Source: a virus. Taken from it: 50,930 nucleotides of DNA. The stretch covers positions 1-50,930 of the IMG/VR virus record IMGVR_UViG_3300022871_000025, one strand, 5' to 3'. How positions within the stretch are numbered: position 1 is the first letter of the stretch; the number at the start of each line of letters is the position of its first letter. A model generated the notes under the pieces. That model saw only the letters and a list, made by a program, of their open reading frames with translations, made no database searches and had not been told where the DNA came from. This document shows positions 1 through 8,196 of this stretch, in pieces. A program made the translations under genes and the position numbers.

Positions 1-119
1 GCCCTCGAATCTTCGGACGGCATAACAAAGTCAACGGTCTCGAACGTCGGCTGTGCAGGTGTAGATTGCAAATTAAGATTAAAGCTTAACATCGTCATTA
101 TTATTAGTATCATAATCAT
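1..119 (-). CDS. Small exported protein, partial (runs off the left end)
   Basis: The frame starts at the ATG at 119 with GGAG just upstream, overlaps the stop of the preceding gene as ATGA, and runs off the window. The visible part begins M-I-M-I-L-I-I-M-T-M-L-S-F, a short hydrophobic leader, and matches the complete copy at 50427-50588 (53 residues). If the genome is circular, this is the same gene seen from the other side of the junction. Function unknown; it looks like a small secreted or membrane-attached protein. Confidence 0.6.
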   Translation of the reverse strand, partial: MIMILIIMTMLSFNLNLQSTPAQPTFETVDFVMPSEDSR

Positions 120-455
120 CTCCTATAATATTTTATACCAATTTCATCAATGTGATTAGGGTCGGCAGGTCGTCCATTGTGCTCCAAAACAAAATGAGTT
201 GCCTCGTGCTTGATGTAACTCTCTGATAGCTTCCTTGTCACAATAGCATCGCCCTTGGTGAACGCTCCCCAGCCCTCTCGCATCTTTGAATCAAAATAAA
301 ATTTAGGCAATTTTGTATCCTTTAAAACTTTGTTCTCAATGAGCATTAATAATTTGCGTTGTGAGAACCAAACATTTGCTTGTCCATACTGCTCTGGATT
401 AAATTCTATTTTGCCATCCCAAAAGGAACCGTTCTTTTTGCCACGTAGGAATAAG
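1..455. repeat. Left copy of diverged terminal repeat
   Basis: This stretch is repeated at 50470-50930 in the same orientation. The first ~111 bases and the last ~80 bases are identical in the two copies. The middle, which covers most of a small HExxH protein gene, differs at many positions and has a net 6-base length difference. The simplest reading is that the genome is circular (about 50,469 bp) and the two ends are two alleles of one locus. A true tandem gene duplication is the alternative. Confidence 0.85.
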
Positions 456-517
456 CCACCAATGACTGTTCCTATGGTTAAAATGCTTGCTATTGTAATT
501 TTAAATATGTTTTTCAT
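116..517 (-). CDS. Small membrane-anchored HExxH metallopeptidase-like protein
   Basis: This 133-residue protein has an N-terminal hydrophobic segment (residues ~5-24, signal anchor or signal peptide) followed by a compact domain. HEATH at residues 104-108 fits the HExxH zinc motif of metallopeptidases. H113, H122 and the nearby DE are candidate third ligands; the spacing is not the classical metzincin HExxHxxGxxH. Its ATG abuts the end of the LamG protein gene at 517 and its stop overlaps the next small gene (ATGA), so it is translationally coupled in the tail operon. The position just after fibre genes suggests a virion-associated or exported peptidase, perhaps for envelope degradation or fibre processing. 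The motif is seen; activity and substrate are inference. A diverged copy begins at 50591. Confidence 0.6.
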   Translation of the reverse strand: MKNIFKITIASILTIGTVIGGLFLRGKKNGSFWDGKIEFNPEQYGQANVWFSQRKLLMLIENKVLKDTKLPKFYFDSKMREGWGAFTKGDAIVTRKLSESYIKHEATHFVLEHNGRPADPNHIDEIGIKYYRR

Positions 518-2109
518 TATTGTACGACCTCGATTCCTAACTCGCCTGTTCCGCTGTTGTATAAATTCGTTCCACCTACAGTTTCTCTATATCCATTCTC
601 TACCATAGTTTGTGGATAACGAGCCGAACCCGCAGGCAAAGCTATACTACGCATGACAAGGGAAGCATCCGAAACATAATTTTTGTTATATAAATTTATG
701 ATTTCGTTAGTTGACAATAAACGCCCATACATTCTAATATCGGCAGCCAATCCAGCAAACGTTGTACTTCTTATTATCTGCGTATAGCTTCCGTTGTCAA
801 CATAGCTGTAACCAGCATTGATCTGCTCGACAAAAGCACCATCGTAGAAGAAATCCCAAGTCTTTGACTGATTATCAACGACAAAGGCTATAAAGTGCAT
901 ACCCAACTCCACCAACTTGCTAGTGGCGACCGAAATAGTACTTGCACCTACCGAATTACCCGTCACGACCGTCCATTTGTCGTCAGCACCTGTTATCCGA
1001 ATTGCCCATGTTCTCTCCAATGATCCGCTATCGTACTGACAAAAAGTATAGACGTTTCCAGCGTAATTCGTTTCATACGAATTAACCCAAAATGAAACAG
1101 TCATGTTCTCTTGAAACAGACTTGCATCATAAGGAATTGTCACATAATCATCCACGCCATCAAAAATACAAGCATATTCAGTACTCGACCAACCCCTGTT
1201 CTCAAGTTCACAAAGACCATCAAATTGTATTGCACTGGTTTTGTTAGTCGCAAGAATCCCAGCATATCCACGCATATCAAAAAACATATTTGTGTAAGCA
1301 CCAGTCGCAAATTGAGCATAACCAAATTGCCAGTAGCAACCTTTTTCAAACACCCAAGGCTCGCTTAAAACAGTTGTGTAATTTGTTGATGTGCCATCGC
1401 TATAATCAACAGATACGCTCCTCGAGGAGCCTGTGAATTTAGCAGTATAAAAAGCCCATGTGTCATCCCCGCCCATTGACTTCGTGGTTGAGTCACCTTG
1501 GACACCAGTACTAATAAAAGTCGCAGTAATGCACTTGTTTGTCTCCGCCGGTATCATGCCAAGACGAAAGTTGCCAGTTGTGTTTATTCGCAAGTTATTA
1601 TCAAAGTTATTTGCCAGAAAATCAAAGTCACCAACTACTGTATTCGTTACTCCTCCATAGTCAATGTCACAAGTGTTCTCACTCGTTCCGACAACGCAAT
1701 AAGCAATGTTAGTTGTTAGCGTTGTGGTGATATTAGTTTCGCCTGTGAGAGCCAACCAGCTATCATCCCAACCAAGGTCGCCATTGAGCACATCCTCGCC
1801 ACTGCTCGCCATAGGCTTTGTTGTAGCAAAAAGCATTATTGCAGCTGAACTATTCGGAAAACTATTCTCTGTCCTGCCCCACCAGGTAAATGTTGCATTG
1901 CTGATTGAACCATAGTTGTTTTGTATCGTCCAGCCCCAGTCGTTTGTCGTTTCAAGCACCTCTCGATACTTCGCACTTTGAGGAGCGGAAGCAAGCATTG
2001 AAAAATAAGGGTTTGCAAATACTGGTAATGAAAAAATAAAGAAAATCAGAATCAGCATCCCCCTTAAGTGATAATTTTTATTGATGATATATTTAAAGAT
2101 ACCTGTCAT
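517..2109 (-). CDS. LamG/ConA-like domain tail protein with signal peptide
   Basis: This 530-residue protein has a Sec-type leader ending near V-F-A (hydrophobic core L-I-L-I-F-F-I-F-S-L-P). Residues ~310-490 look like a LamG/concanavalin-A-like jelly roll: C-I-F-D-G-V-D-D-Y-V, then T-V-S-F-W-V, W-D-F-F-Y-D-G and A-D-I-R-M-Y-G-R-L, typical of LamG_3 carbohydrate-binding modules. The start shares a base with the preceding stop (TAATG); an internal Met at residue 18 is preceded by AAGGGGG and could be the real start, still ahead of the leader. Such lectin folds on phage tails usually bind host glycans. The signal peptide is unusual for a protein assembled in the cytoplasm. The rest is Thr/Asn-rich and unassigned. 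Confidence 0.7.
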   Translation of the reverse strand: MTGIFKYIINKNYHLRGMLILIFFIFSLPVFANPYFSMLASAPQSAKYREVLETTNDWGWTIQNNYGSISNATFTWWGRTENSFPNSSAAIMLFATTKPMASSGEDVLNGDLGWDDSWLALTGETNITTTLTTNIAYCVVGTSENTCDIDYGGVTNTVVGDFDFLANNFDNNLRINTTGNFRLGMIPAETNKCITATFISTGVQGDSTTKSMGGDDTWAFYTAKFTGSSRSVSVDYSDGTSTNYTTVLSEPWVFEKGCYWQFGYAQFATGAYTNMFFDMRGYAGILATNKTSAIQFDGLCELENRGWSSTEYACIFDGVDDYVTIPYDASLFQENMTVSFWVNSYETNYAGNVYTFCQYDSGSLERTWAIRITGADDKWTVVTGNSVGASTISVATSKLVELGMHFIAFVVDNQSKTWDFFYDGAFVEQINAGYSYVDNGSYTQIIRSTTFAGLAADIRMYGRLLSTNEIINLYNKNYVSDASLVMRSIALPAGSARYPQTMVENGYRETVGGTNLYNSGTGELGIEVVQ

Positions 2110-5100
2110 TATTTTGCCCTCGCACTTATTGGAGTTACTGTCCAGCCTATCCCATCGTCCGTTCCGACAAAATTATAATAATTCGTTGCGGCATATTCTA
2201 TATTTCTCGCAAGTGGAGCATTACTCCATGTTACATCATATACAGCATCCATACCAATTCTCAAGAACAATGAACCAGCCATCCCCGTTGTTGCAGGGAA
2301 GATAATTGTCGTATCATTAGTTATGTCAATTGCATACGCAATCTGATTAGTTGACAGGGTTATTGTCGTGCCTGCAACATTCGTAATCGCATTAAAGAAG
2401 TTTGCCGGTGGAATGTCAATGCCAGCAATAGCAGAATTAAGTGCGTTCGTGTCAACCAGCTTGCCTGTATCAACGTAATTGTAGAAAACCTTAGTCGATG
2501 GCGTTTGCTTGATTGTTGTCAAATCCCATGCAAAATATGAATTTGTCCACATATTTGTTAAGCTTAAAGGTGCATCCGAAAGATACCATTGATAATCACC
2601 GCTCATAAACATAAATATATTAGTTGAACTAACCCAAGTCAGCCGTCCGCTACCAGCTTCATTAGTCATCGCCCCTAAATAATCCAATTGTACAGGATTT
2701 ACAAAACCCTCGTTTTCCCACGCATGATCTGCAAGTACAAGATAGTCTTTTGTGATTATTGTATAACTATTTGTCTTGTCAATTTCTGCTTGATTATCTA
2801 TTGATTCGTCAACATAGGTGGTACTTGCTAAAGGTGATATTGCAGAATTAACGTAGGAGGTGCTTGCCAAGTCACTTGTGTCAATGCCAGCAATAGCAGA
2901 ATCAACGAATTGAGTTGTTGCAATCCCGTTGGTTATCGTAATCGTTGCAATCCCAACCCCGTTTATTGTTGCATCGCCTTTAATTTCCACATCTTCTAAA
3001 GTATGACTAGGGAAAACTACTGGTTTACCGCCAAACGTGTCACTCCATCCCGTCGCTGTGGCGTTAAGGACGTAGTTTGTGACGTTGAGGGATGTTAGGT
3101 AGGGTGTCAAACCAACAGTTGGGGCTTCACACGATAACGAAACAGAATTTAATGATGCACATCCGCTAGCAAAACTATCACCAACAGAAATAACACTTGG
3201 CAACGTTATGGATACTAGAGCATCACAAGCGCCTGAGAAGTCGCTACCAATAGAAATAAGATTCTTGCCTGCAATAATAGATTCAACGTTGGTATCAGTT
3301 TCAAAAAGCATATCCCCAATATTAGTAACCGCAACCCCACCAATCTCATAAGGAATAACAACGTCTGTATAGCTTCCACTGTAGGCTGTTATCGTTCCTG
3401 ATCCGTCAAAAGTCCATGCGCTATCGGGCGTGATTGTTATGTCAAGCGTTCCATACTGCTCGAGTTTCTCAACGTAGTTTGAACCGTACAAGGCAACCAT
3501 TTGTGCATAGTTAGTTCCCGCACTTGCAACCGCATCTAATTCGGTTGATGTCGCCAAGGGTGCTATTGCACTGTTTACGAATTGAGTTGTTGCAAACCCC
3601 TCGTCTGCTAACGCACTCTCGTTTACTAGAGGGGAATATGTGATGTTTGTGTCAACCGTTGCCACCCAATTTGTCGTATAAGTCGTGTTCGTTATGGTAG
3701 TAGATGGGGAGTTGGTTGGATTCCACAATACCGCAGCTATATCATCAAAAGAGTATAGCAAAGCTGTGTTTGTGTATACGCTGGTAGTTCCATATAATAA
3801 ACCGTTAGTAGGAGGGTAAACAGAAGTTACGAAAGAATTTGATACCGCCTGAAAATCCACAAATTGAGTGGCGTCTACTGCTGCTCTTATTTGTGATGCC
3901 CATCTTTGTGGATTAGTTGACTCTTTTAACAAATTCCCAAAGTTAAGAGGTATAGCACCCTGTTCATAAGTATCAACATCATCCCAAAACATATAAACAT
4001 TAGTACTTAAACTCCAGGCAGAAGCAAAGGTGTTGTAGTTTGAAGTACCTGTGTCAAAACTAAAATAGATACTTCCCATGTTATAATTTGTGGTCGCTGC
4101 ATTTGTAGTAATTGATCCGACATACCCCTCTGTATTTGTAGTAATACTATACCCAGTAGCATTCTCCGCACCGAAGAAGTACGAAGTCGTATTGACATCG
4201 TAGTTTGGACTTGACGCTTCTGTCACGTAGCCACTAATTCCGTTTGTTCTAACTACACCATTGTCATCAAAAAACGTTGATGGAATCACTCGCCCATCTT
4301 CATCGGTTGTAATTACATTTATTGTGTTGGTATAGTCTGCTATAGCATTCTCTGCAATGTTGGTAACGATAGGAGCGGTAACAAAATTGTTTGTTGAAGC
4401 GTACTCCCATACAGCATTGTCGGCAATGTTGGTAATCCCTGGCGCTTTCACAAAGTTGTTGGTGCTGTCATAATCAGACACTGCGTTGTTGGCAATGTTA
4501 GTGGTTTCAGCATACGTTGTTTTAGTAGCTAAATCAACCACAATAGCATTAGTAGACACAGCTACTGCGTTGGTGTGTATTACATAATCACTAGAGTCAA
4601 CCTTAGTAGCAATAGAAACAGTTAAGGCATTAGTAGAGGCTATAAAATCTATAGAATCAACCTTGCCGGTTACGATAGCATACAAAGCATTGGTAATACT
4701 CTTGGTAACAAAAGGATAAAAGTCGTATGTAGTTGTATAAGAGAAATTGGTAACCACAGGGGGGCCAAAGTCTATGCTCGTGATATTTGTAGTAACTATT
4801 GCGGAACTCCTTAATCCAGCAAAACTCAAAAAAGTATTTGATGCCGTAAAATAATTAACCGTAGATTCAGTAAACAGAGCGATCTCGGCAGTTAAGTTAG
4901 TATTGACAATATATAGTTGAGCTGTAGAATTTGTGTCAACAATATTTATCTCACTTGTAAGATTAGTATCGACAGTATTTATATCTGCACTCAATTTAAC
5001 GTCTAAAGTCCCAATTTCAGCAGTCAGATTAGTATTAACAATATACAATTGAGCTGTAGAGTTTGTGTCAACAGTGTTTATATCTGCACTAAGTTCTATA

Positions 5101-5471
5101 TCTAATGCTGTTATATCTGCTGTAAGGTCGGTATCAACAATGTCTATCTGATTAAGGAGATTTGTGTTTACCGTATTCAAAGTGGTATTATGATTAGTCG
5201 ACAGAGCAAGTACGCTTGCATTCAAATCACCGTATAACTCCAAGTAGATATCAGTACTTATGCCATCAAGTTGATCTGCAACCCAATTCGTAGATGCTGT
5301 AACATTGTTACTCATAGCATTAAAGGACTCATCAAGATATCCAAAATTCAGGTCTATAAAGTCTGTAGGCCAAGTTATTAGATGAGTAGTCCTATCTACA
5401 ACTACTGGTGCGTTAATACCATAACAACTAACCGCAAGTAAACTACACGTTATCCAAGTTAATATTTTCAC
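2109..5471 (-). CDS. Large fibre-like protein with coiled repeats and BspA-type LRR
   Basis: About 1120 residues. I prefer the GTG at 5471, preceded by AAGGAG with a 9-base gap, over the ATG at 5492, which has no ribosome binding site. The GTG start gives a clean leader (K-I-L-T-W-I-T-C-S-L-L-A-V-S-C), a signal peptide or lipobox-like sequence. Residues ~90-200 hold imperfect repeats of the type V-D-T-N-x-T-A-x-I, predicted to form an extended trimeric or coiled rod. Residues ~680-830 carry BspA/LRR_5-like repeats (I-P-Y-E-I-G-G-V-A-V-T-N-I-G, then L-x-S-I-G-S-D-F-S-G-A-C-D-A-L). The C-terminus has a small beta domain. It is probably a receptor-binding fibre or host-surface adhesin. It overlaps the previous gene by 29 bases. 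Confidence 0.65.
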   Translation of the reverse strand: MKILTWITCSLLAVSCYGINAPVVVDRTTHLITWPTDFIDLNFGYLDESFNAMSNNVTASTNWVADQLDGISTDIYLELYGDLNASVLALSTNHNTTLNTVNTNLLNQIDIVDTDLTADITALDIELSADINTVDTNSTAQLYIVNTNLTAEIGTLDVKLSADINTVDTNLTSEINIVDTNSTAQLYIVNTNLTAEIALFTESTVNYFTASNTFLSFAGLRSSAIVTTNITSIDFGPPVVTNFSYTTTYDFYPFVTKSITNALYAIVTGKVDSIDFIASTNALTVSIATKVDSSDYVIHTNAVAVSTNAIVVDLATKTTYAETTNIANNAVSDYDSTNNFVKAPGITNIADNAVWEYASTNNFVTAPIVTNIAENAIADYTNTINVITTDEDGRVIPSTFFDDNGVVRTNGISGYVTEASSPNYDVNTTSYFFGAENATGYSITTNTEGYVGSITTNAATTNYNMGSIYFSFDTGTSNYNTFASAWSLSTNVYMFWDDVDTYEQGAIPLNFGNLLKESTNPQRWASQIRAAVDATQFVDFQAVSNSFVTSVYPPTNGLLYGTTSVYTNTALLYSFDDIAAVLWNPTNSPSTTITNTTYTTNWVATVDTNITYSPLVNESALADEGFATTQFVNSAIAPLATSTELDAVASAGTNYAQMVALYGSNYVEKLEQYGTLDITITPDSAWTFDGSGTITAYSGSYTDVVIPYEIGGVAVTNIGDMLFETDTNVESIIAGKNLISIGSDFSGACDALVSITLPSVISVGDSFASGCASLNSVSLSCEAPTVGLTPYLTSLNVTNYVLNATATGWSDTFGGKPVVFPSHTLEDVEIKGDATINGVGIATITITNGIATTQFVDSAIAGIDTSDLASTSYVNSAISPLASTTYVDESIDNQAEIDKTNSYTIITKDYLVLADHAWENEGFVNPVQLDYLGAMTNEAGSGRLTWVSSTNIFMFMSGDYQWYLSDAPLSLTNMWTNSYFAWDLTTIKQTPSTKVFYNYVDTGKLVDTNALNSAIAGIDIPPANFFNAITNVAGTTITLSTNQIAYAIDITNDTTIIFPATTGMAGSLFLRIGMDAVYDVTWSNAPLARNIEYAATNYYNFVGTDDGIGWTVTPISARAK

Positions 5472-5739
5472 TACCAGTTGCTCCTTCCGCATTTAAGTCC
5501 ATGTAACCGTTCACATCAGCATTCCACATCGAAATGACGCCATTTGCTTTAAATTCAATCTGGCGATTTGCTTTCAACCAAGCCAAAAAATAGACACAGA
5601 AAGCATCAGCGTCTGTTGACTTAGATATATTGACTGCATCTAACACGATAGACCCGGGTATCTTCAACGTTTCCAAATCCGTCTGCGTTGCTGTAGCCAT
5701 ATCCGCTACTTGTTTAGCTTCTGTAATCGTTACACTCAT
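5443..5739 (-). CDS. Hypothetical 98-residue tail-operon protein
   Basis: The protein is mostly polar and starts M-S-V-T-I-T-E-A-K-Q-V-A-D-M. It has no signal peptide or transmembrane segment and no family I recognise. The ATG follows GGGGAAATA and shares a base with the preceding stop. Its 3' end overlaps the start of the fibre gene. The setting suggests a small structural or fibre-assembly accessory protein, but this is only inferred from position. Confidence 0.6.
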   Translation of the reverse strand: MSVTITEAKQVADMATATQTDLETLKIPGSIVLDAVNISKSTDADAFCVYFLAWLKANRQIEFKANGVISMWNADVNGYMDLNAEGATGSENINLDNV

Positions 5740-6500
5740 TATTTCCCCTTTATTAAAATCTTATTAACCACCCTGAATGCTGGATAGTCATTCTTAGGTG
5801 AAAAACTACCAGCCCTTACATCCTTTAAATTCAAAATAATGTTCTTAATCTCTGCATCTGAAACGTACTTACGATACTTTTTGCCTATACTCAAAAGCAC
5901 TAGATGTTTACAAGATGACCTAAACTCATAGTCTTTAAGAAATTTCTGCCAGTCTTTCAGCGTATAACTGTAGTTCCACCAAGCAAAGACAACTCCCTCT
6001 AGGTTGGAGAGTCCTTCATATTGATCGACCATATACTTTGGGTCGGCTTTAGGAGCAAGAATCAAAGGCTTGCCAAACTGTTGCAACTTCTTAGCAAAGT
6101 CTGCATTGGCAAGAGGACCTTCGTAGTCAAGTACAATGTAATCATAGTGCTTTGCATATTCTTTAACTTGTTTCAGACATTCTGTCATACCTTTATTCCA
6201 GGGGGAGTACCAAGGATGTACACACAGAGCAACTAAACCGCCAGCTAACTGAACTGTTCTCGTTGCCTTTAAATCTATTTTAGTATCTGTTATAATTACA
6301 TCATGCTGATTCATGGAGCATCGTTTGAGATTCGTTATGTCTTGCAATTTCGCACTGCCACTCTCCATCCATAAGAGCACTTTCTGAACAGTCTTTAGTC
6401 TTTCAGGGTCAGGCGTAGGTTCTGGCACATCCTCTTCAGGCTCGTGAGCTACCGCCCAATAAAATATAAACATAAAAAACTTTATTATTTTCTCAATCAT
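5739..6500 (-). CDS. Putative exported TIM-barrel glycosidase-like protein, lysin candidate
   Basis: This 253-residue protein has an N-terminal hydrophobic helix (residues ~5-18) and a Pro/Glu linker (E-E-D-V-P-E-P-T-P-D-P). The globular part looks like an alternating beta/alpha barrel: a strand ending Y-I-V-L-D-Y-E-G-P, then P-L-I-L-A-P-K-A-D-P, then V-V-F-A-W-W-N-Y-S. Acidic residues at strand ends (LDYEG) resemble catalytic positions of glycoside hydrolases. Its place directly after the small membrane and lipoprotein genes fits a cell-wall lytic enzyme (signal-anchor-release type). I cannot name a GH family, and no standard lysozyme motif was seen, so the lysin role is inference. Confidence 0.45.
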   Translation of the reverse strand: MIEKIIKFFMFIFYWAVAHEPEEDVPEPTPDPERLKTVQKVLLWMESGSAKLQDITNLKRCSMNQHDVIITDTKIDLKATRTVQLAGGLVALCVHPWYSPWNKGMTECLKQVKEYAKHYDYIVLDYEGPLANADFAKKLQQFGKPLILAPKADPKYMVDQYEGLSNLEGVVFAWWNYSYTLKDWQKFLKDYEFRSSCKHLVLLSIGKKYRKYVSDAEIKNIILNLKDVRAGSFSPKNDYPAFRVVNKILIKGK

Positions 6501-6765
6501 CTTCTTTTGTCCAATCTACTAATGTTATACTATAGCCCTCTAGGGTACTCAAATTCTTCCAACCAAAATAACTAAAGGAATTGGTTCCCTTATTCTTGCT
6601 GTAAAGTTCTACCTTGCCTCTACTCCTGCTTATCACGTACATACCTTCTGGATTGAAGATTTTAACGTGTTCTGGTGTCGTTCTACAGCCCACGCTGAAT
6701 AAAACGCTCACGGTCAGAATCAACACTATCAACCATGCTCTTCTTAGATTTCTTTTTATCTGCAT
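6493..6765 (-). CDS. Small lipoprotein, candidate outer-membrane spanin
   Basis: This 90-residue protein has a positively charged start, a hydrophobic core and a clear lipobox (V-L-F-S-V-G-C, cysteine at residue 27), so it should be lipidated and sorted to a membrane. Its start lies inside the 58-residue membrane protein gene at 6683-6859 in a different frame, the nested arrangement typical of Rz/Rz1 spanin pairs. The mature part (63 residues) is longer than most Rz1 proteins and not Pro-rich, so the family is not certain. It overlaps the next gene by 8 bases. Confidence 0.6.
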   Translation of the reverse strand: MQIKRNLRRAWLIVLILTVSVLFSVGCRTTPEHVKIFNPEGMYVISRSRGKVELYSKNKGTNSFSYFGWKNLSTLEGYSITLVDWTKEDD

Positions 6766-6859
6766 CTTTTTTATCTTTCCTTTTGAAAATAAAAGTAAGG
6801 ATAGCTACCACCAAGGTAGCTATCCCAGCAAATAACCCTGTTATAAGCTTCCCGGTCAT
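6683..6859 (-). CDS. 58-residue single-span membrane protein, lysis candidate
   Basis: One transmembrane segment (residues ~5-25, G-L-F-A-G-I-A-T-L-V-V-A-I-L) is followed by a very Lys/Asp-rich tail. Its ATG overlaps the preceding stop as ATGA, and its 3' half overlaps the lipoprotein gene out of frame. The positive charge after the helix suggests the C-terminus faces the cytoplasm, which fits a small holin or antiholin better than an inner-membrane spanin. Role inferred from context. Confidence 0.55.
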   Translation of the reverse strand: MTGKLITGLFAGIATLVVAILTFIFKRKDKKDADKKKSKKSMVDSVDSDRERFIQRGL

Positions 6860-7095
6860 TCCACGTCATCCTCTGGTATGTCAATAGGTTTCAAAACAAT
6901 CAACCCTTTAATCTTCTCGATTTTGAATAAATCAGCACCGAGTTGAATCATAACATTTCCACCCTTTACAAGAGAGCTGTTCCAAAACTTATCATCTTTC
7001 TTTGATGGAGTTAAAAGAATTACTTCTTTAGCTCCTTTAAGCAGACAATAGATAACCACTATCGAACCGCCAACCCATTTTAATAGTTCTGCCAT
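6856..7095 (-). CDS. 79-residue membrane protein, holin candidate
   Basis: There is one hydrophobic stretch near the N-terminus (W-V-G-G-S-I-V-V-I-Y-C-L-L) and a polar remainder with V-M-I-Q-L-G. It sits between two other small membrane protein genes upstream of the probable lysin, so a lysis or virion-membrane role is plausible. Ribosome binding site AGGTAAATT precedes the ATG. No family recognised. Confidence 0.5.
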   Translation of the reverse strand: MAELLKWVGGSIVVIYCLLKGAKEVILLTPSKKDDKFWNSSLVKGGNVMIQLGADLFKIEKIKGLIVLKPIDIPEDDVE

Positions 7096-7106
7096 AATTT
7101 ACCTTT

Positions 7107-7394
7107 CTATGTTACTATCCCATTTGCAACAAGAAGCCTTTGAACGTTATGTCTCAACTCCTCCGATGCTTTGCCCCAAGGGCATTTGTCTCTCAAGTCC
7201 TCGCACTTAGGCCAAGTAACTGAATCCTTCTCTAAGGTTCCAACCCTATCGATAAGCCTCTGTTGAACAGCATACGTCATTTTAATGTACCAACCGAGCA
7301 TCGCCATGATTAGCGACCAGAAGAAAACCGTAACTCCTATTAGTACATAAATAGCCAACTTCGATATCGCAACCATTTCAACAACATTGTCCAT
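7107..7394 (-). CDS. 95-residue membrane-anchored coiled-coil protein, holin or inner spanin candidate
   Basis: A transmembrane helix at residues ~10-38 (L-A-I-Y-V-L-I-G-V-T-V-F-F-W-S-L-I) is followed by an amphipathic stretch and a Cys-containing domain (W-P-K-C-E-D-L-R-D-K-C-P-W). The membrane anchor plus helical ectodomain resembles an i-spanin that could pair with the lipoprotein at 6493-6765, but the order of genes is not the classic one. The ATG has AGAAAGG upstream. Confidence 0.5.
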   Translation of the reverse strand: MDNVVEMVAISKLAIYVLIGVTVFFWSLIMAMLGWYIKMTYAVQQRLIDRVGTLEKDSVTWPKCEDLRDKCPWGKASEELRHNVQRLLVANGIVT

Positions 7395-7417
7395 GAGAAA
7401 AACCTTTCTAAAGTTAA

Positions 7418-7435
7418 GCGACCCCGAAGAGTCGC
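7418..7435 (-). terminator. UUCG-type hairpin between head and lysis genes
   Basis: In the minus-strand RNA this is a 7-bp stem (one G-U pair) closed by a C(UUCG)G tetraloop, in the 55-base gap between the 248-residue virion gene and the lysis block. Only a short T-poor tail follows, so it may be a weak terminator or an mRNA-stabilising or processing hairpin. Confidence 0.5.
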
Positions 7436-7449
7436 ACTTGTTTTCTCAT

Positions 7450-8196
7450 TTAAGCAGCCGCTTCAACAGCAGCCAAAGTAGTTCCTGTAATTGTAAAACC
7501 AAGCCACGAAGTAGCTGAAGTACAATATAGAACCGCTACACTATCTGCTGGAATAGCTGACTCAACAGCTGCCCCTCCTGTACCTCCACCAATCAGTACA
7601 GTAGATGGTGCACTTGACCTCAACTCATACCCTGTAGAAGTAACCGCCAATACTACTATAGTTCCAGGCGTAGGAGTAGGAAGTATAATAATTTTAGCAG
7701 CACTATCCGAAGTCACATTAACATGCTGAAAAACACCTGCATCTGCAATAGTACCAGTAGTCGCACCAGTAGTTGTCGCTGTCCTAGCAACAGGTGTATT
7801 ACTTAATGATGCAACAACTAGAGAAGCAGCTGTAATAGCTCCGGTAACTGCCGCGTCACCACCAACCGTAAGGTCACCAGTAAGTCCAACATTTCTAAGT
7901 GTATCAATGTCAATATTAGCATCAGCTGTTAATACTTTACTTGCCTCAGCCGTACCAGCCGTAACATCAAGCAAAGCTATCTGAGCAACTGTCAGCGTAT
8001 CACTTTTATTGAAATCACAAGAAGTAATACTACCTTCATTGTAATAAACATAACCATTGGTACTATTCAAAAAAGTAGCACCACCCATCCATCCTGGGTC
8101 TCCGTCAGTAGGAGTCGTTACTCCTATTCCTTTCATCAACCCATCAACTGCTTCATCGTTCTTAATATGAAGTAAATCTTTTACTCTTGCTCTCAT
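7450..8196 (-). CDS. Probable virion decoration or head-fibre protein
   Basis: A 248-residue Ala/Thr/Val-rich protein with a low-complexity middle (A-A-V-T-G-A-I-T-A-A-S-L-V-V-A) and a C-terminal half suggesting beta structure. The N-terminal 60 residues are distinct and could be the particle-binding part. It starts one base from the end of the connector gene and lies in the head operon, so a structural role is likely. The composition resembles that of the 336-residue protein upstream. Confidence 0.5.
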   Translation of the reverse strand: MRARVKDLLHIKNDEAVDGLMKGIGVTTPTDGDPGWMGGATFLNSTNGYVYYNEGSITSCDFNKSDTLTVAQIALLDVTAGTAEASKVLTADANIDIDTLRNVGLTGDLTVGGDAAVTGAITAASLVVASLSNTPVARTATTTGATTGTIADAGVFQHVNVTSDSAAKIIILPTPTPGTIVVLAVTSTGYELRSSAPSTVLIGGGTGGAAVESAIPADSVAVLYCTSATSWLGFTITGTTLAAVEAAA

